In this document: in pieces, positions 60,790 through 64,000 of the stretch
How positions within the stretch are numbered: position 1 is the stretch's first letter
How the letters are laid out: each line of letters opens with the position of its first letter
Source of the DNA: Calliphora vicina
Lineage: Eukaryota > Arthropoda > Insecta > Diptera > Calliphoridae
DNA length: 64,000 bases
NCBI RefSeq assembly: GCF_958450345.1
Contig: NC_088782.1
Coordinates: 121,255,980-121,319,979, forward strand
Direction of reading: 5' to 3'
Notes under the pieces: generated by a model
Database searches by the model: none
Told to the model about the DNA's origin: nothing
What the model saw: only the letters and a program-made list of their open reading frames with translations
Translations under genes and position numbers: made by a program

Positions 60790-62160
60790 GAAACAAATGT
60801 GAACAATGTGAGTTTGGCTTTTTGTTTGGCCAGGAATCTACTCAACCGCATAGGCACTAACCTGGATTGAGAAAGTATTTTCTAAGAAAATTTAATAAAA
60901 TTAAAATTCTTGATTGTAAGCATATAATCTCCAACTATTAATTATCCTTAACTTAATAACATTCCGTATTATGCTCCAAATTGCTTCTCCTCAAAGTCTG
61001 GTTAACAATTCTTGCTGCTTTGTTACCATTTTCTTTTTAAATCATTTTCATAATCCTTAAACTCAAACATCAATACCTTTTACTTAAATATACTATATAA
61101 TTTAATTTATGTGACTCTATTCAAATACAATGAGCCACCATAAAATGTTTTTTTTTTTCTTTTGAAGAAATTCAGCTTTTTGACTCTTTTTGGCCACAAC
61201 CATAAAAATGAAACCGTTATAGATCATCGTGTTACAATAAAATGCAAAATACAGTTGAAAAGCGCAGCAAAAGCACTCTCTCACTCAGATACACAATGCA
61301 TGGATGTTATAAGAGCCATTTTCAATGAGATAAATAAATAAAATACAGGCGCATACACATAAATTTTCTTAAAAACAACATAAATGTAACAATATTTTGA
61401 TAAATATGTGAAATTTTCGCAACAAAACAAACAAACCCATAGCAATAACGATGTCTTCTACATATAAAGTAGCAGCCAAAAAGCTTAAAGGAAATCTTAG
61501 CCTTTTGCTACCATTACTTACGAGTGACTACAGCTCAAGCAGCTAATGCACTAAGCGTGAACAAACAGCACTGTGGCAGTGGTGGCAATAGTGGTAATGG
61601 TGGTATTATTGTAACAAACAAATTCAATGATGCTCCACAATGTGTGACTTTAATGCAAGCACCAGTGCACTCGAGGATGAAATAAAAGCGACTTAGAGTA
61701 ATAAATTTTAGGTTGTAAGTACAACAATTTGTATGCAAACGAAAAAAAAGAGGCATTGGAAAAAAACAGGCGCAAAAGACCAGCAATGAGGTTATAACTC
61801 AAAAAAAACTAAACACAAAGTTAGTTTTTGGTTTTAATCCCCAGGGAGTTATTTGAGAGCTGCTGTGTGTGTACGATTTTTCATGGAATATATATGTGTG
61901 TCTTGTCTAATGCAGTGGAACCAGCAGAAGCTGTTGTTTTCCTTTAACTTTATATAATCGAAGTTAAACTAGACAATGGTTTATGTTTGCCCACATTTTA
62001 AAGTGATTTTTTGATCCGTCTGTTCTTTTTTTTCGTTTTTTACTCACTTTTTGGCAATGAAACTGGGAAGTAAGGTTGGCGGTTTTTAGAATTAAATGAC
62101 ATGTAAATAACAAGAAGTAGTTATTGGAAACGAATTAAGAAGACTCTATTACAACAGAAC
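60790..62160. other. Unique spacer between inverted satellite arrays
   Basis: About 1.4 kb of AT-rich DNA with no recognised gene. An 83-residue open frame on the minus strand (61786-61535) has a hydrophobic start and Leu/Pro-rich end but no domain. In a folded transcript this would be the loop. Confidence 0.45.
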
Positions 62161-62184
62161 TAGAACCTAAACTATACCCTGAAC

Positions 62185-64000
62185 TAGAACTAGAACCTGA
62201 ATTAGAACCTGAACTAGAACTGAACTAGAACTGAACTAGAACAGAACTAGAACTGAACTAGAACTGAACTAGAACTAGAACTAGAACTGAACTAGAACTG
62301 AACTAGAACTGAACTAGAACTGAACTAGAACTGAACTAGAACTGAACTAGAACTGAACTAGAACTGAACTAGAACTGAACTAGAACTGAACTAGAACTGA
62401 ACTAGAACTGAACTAGAACTGAACTAGAACTGAACTAGAACTGAACTAGAACTGAACTAGAACTGAACTAGAACTGAACTAGAACTGAACTAGAACTGAA
62501 CTAGAACTGAACTAGAACTGAACTAGAACTGAACTAGAACTGAACTAGAACTGAACTAGAACTGAACTAGAACTGAACTAGAACTGAACTAGAACTGAAC
62601 TAGAACTGAACTAGAACTGAACTAGAACTGAACTAGAACTGAACTAGAACTGAACTAGAACTGAACTAGAACTGAACTAGAACTGAACTAGAACTGAACT
62701 AGAACTGAACTAGAACTGAACTAGAACTGAACTAGAACTGAACTAGAACTGAACTAGAACTGAACTAGAACTGAACTAGAACTGAACTAGAACTGAACTA
62801 GAACTGAACTAGAACTGAACTAGAACTGAACTAGAACTGAACTAGAACTGAACTAGAACTGAACTAGAACTGAACTAGAACTGAACTAGAACTGAACTAG
62901 AACTGAACTAGAACTGAACTAGAACTGAACTAGAACTGAACTAGAACTGAACTAGAACTGAACTAGAACTGAACTAGAACTGAACTAGAACTGAACTAGA
63001 ACTGAACTAGAACTGAACTAGAACTGAACTAGAACTGAACTAGAACTGAACTAGAACTGAACTAGAACTGAACTAGAACTGAACTAGAACTGAACTAGAA
63101 CTGAACTAGAACTGAACTAGAACTGAACTAGAACTGAACTAGAACTGAACTAGAACTGAACTAGAACTGAACTAAAACTGAACTAGAACTAAACTAGAAC
63201 TGAACTAGAACTGAACTAGAACTGAACTAGAACTGAACTAGAACTGAACTAGAACTGAACTAGAACTGAACTAGAACTGAACTAGAACTGAACTAGAACT
63301 GAACTAGAACTGAACTAGAACTGAACTAGAACTGAACTAGAACTGAACTAGAACTGAACTAGAACTGAACTAGAACTGAACTAGAACTGAACTAGAACTG
63401 AACTAGAACTGAACTAGAACTGAACTAGAACTGAACTAGAACTGAACTAGAACTGAACTAGAACTGAACTAGAACTGAACTAGAACTGAACTAGAACTGA
63501 ACTAGAACTGAACTAGAACTGAACTAGAACTGAACTAGAACTGAACTAGAACTGAACTAGAACTGAACTAGAACTAGAACTGAACTAGAACTGAACTAGA
63601 ACTGAACTAGAACTGAACTAGAACTGAACTAGAACTGAACTAGAACTGAACTAGAACTGAACTAGAACTGAACTAGAACTGAACTAGAACTGAACTAGAA
63701 CTGAACTAGAACTAGAACTGAACTAGAACTGAACTAGAACTGAACTAGAACTGAACTAGAACTGAACTAGAACTGAACTAGAACTGAACTAGAACTGAAC
63801 TAGAACTGAACTAGAACTGAACTAGAACTGAACTAGAACTGAACTAGAACTGAACTAGAACTAGAACTGAACTAGAACTGAACTAGAACTGAACTAGAAC
63901 TGAACTAGAACTGAACTAGAACAGAACTAGAACTGAACTAGAACTGAACTAGAACTGAACTAGAACTGAACTAGAACTGAACTAGAACTGAACTAGAACT
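62185..64000. repeat. 11-bp satellite array J2, inverse of J1, over 160 copies
   Basis: The unit is CTGAACTAGAA, the exact reverse complement of the J1 unit. It runs to the window end, so the full length is unknown. It is slightly less uniform than J1: shortened units (AACTAGAACTAGAACTG) occur near 62275, 63563, 63711 and 63858. Point variants (ACTAAAACTG, AACAGAACTAG) occur near 63172, 62243 and 63921. Confidence 0.97.

Noticed and set aside
61535..61786. 83-codon minus-strand frame with hydrophobic start, resembling a secreted peptide
   Set aside because: Short, Leu/Pro-rich, lies between satellite arrays; no homologue recognised and such frames are expected by chance here.

Overview
The window is AT-rich, non-coding eukaryotic DNA, most likely from a higher (schizophoran) fly. 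This is inferred from four things: mariner, Jockey-type and RTE-type relics; several interspersed elements with the DINE-1-like layout of Drosophila Helentron-derived repeats (a gggtata hairpin plus a 'gagtcgat...ccatgtccgtctgtc' block); abundant CAA, GTT, GCT and GAT trinucleotide runs; and poly-A/poly-T background. I found no host protein exon, rRNA, functional tRNA, operon or bacterial signal. A very long intron or a repeat-rich intergenic region fits best; which of the two cannot be decided from this sequence alone.

Tandem arrays dominate, at roughly 24 kb of 64 kb. Two superfamilies and one extra pair of motifs stand out. (1) 35-bp arrays: four clearly homologous arrays on the same strand (14.1-16.2, 17.7-19.8, 21.6-23.3 and 39.2-40.6 kb), built on a CTATAGAAAGACCTACG-like core, and a fifth array of different sequence but identical 35-bp period (30.5-32.5 kb). 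(2) 'Dyad' arrays, whose units join two near-palindromes and share a TTCTATAGAA link: left window edge (35 bp), 2.3-3.7 kb (35/36 bp), 34.6-37.1 kb (33/32 bp) and 49.6-50.5 kb (31 bp). (3) 11-bp arrays carrying CTAG once per unit: 25.7-28.0 kb (about 213 copies, phase kept throughout), and a pair with the same unit in opposite orientation at 58.8-60.75 and 62.2-64.0 kb (continuing past the window). A further AT-rich, roughly 15-bp array with large foldbacks lies at 45.8-48.4 kb.

Between the arrays lie broken transposable elements. By position they are: a mariner HTH fragment (3.7 kb); a non-LTR element with RNase H (4.9-5.9 kb); an internally deleted mariner (5.9-6.3 kb); a 140-bp tandem block and DINE-like copies (6.7-10.25 kb); a long-TIR element (11.2-12.7 kb); two copies of one short TIR family (23.5 and 42.0 kb); an RTE-type non-LTR fragment (32.5-33.4 kb, minus); a foldback TIR element (40.9-41.7 kb); an inverted pair of DINE-like copies (43.1-44.1 and 45.1-45.65 kb), the first split by a 5'-truncated Jockey-type insertion with an 11-bp target duplication; another DINE-like subfamily (52.6-53.3 kb); and a degraded Jockey/CR1-like reverse transcriptase with a tRNA-derived SINE at its 3' end (54.0-56.0 kb, minus).

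No genes act together here. The remaining single-copy stretches (roughly 0.1-2.2, 10.3-11.2, 12.7-14.1, 16.2-17.7, 19.8-21.6, 23.7-25.7, 28.0-30.3, 33.4-34.5, 37.1-39.1, 44.1-45.1, 48.4-49.6, 50.5-52.5 and 56.0-58.6 kb) hold only microsatellites and AT-rich sequence that I cannot assign.
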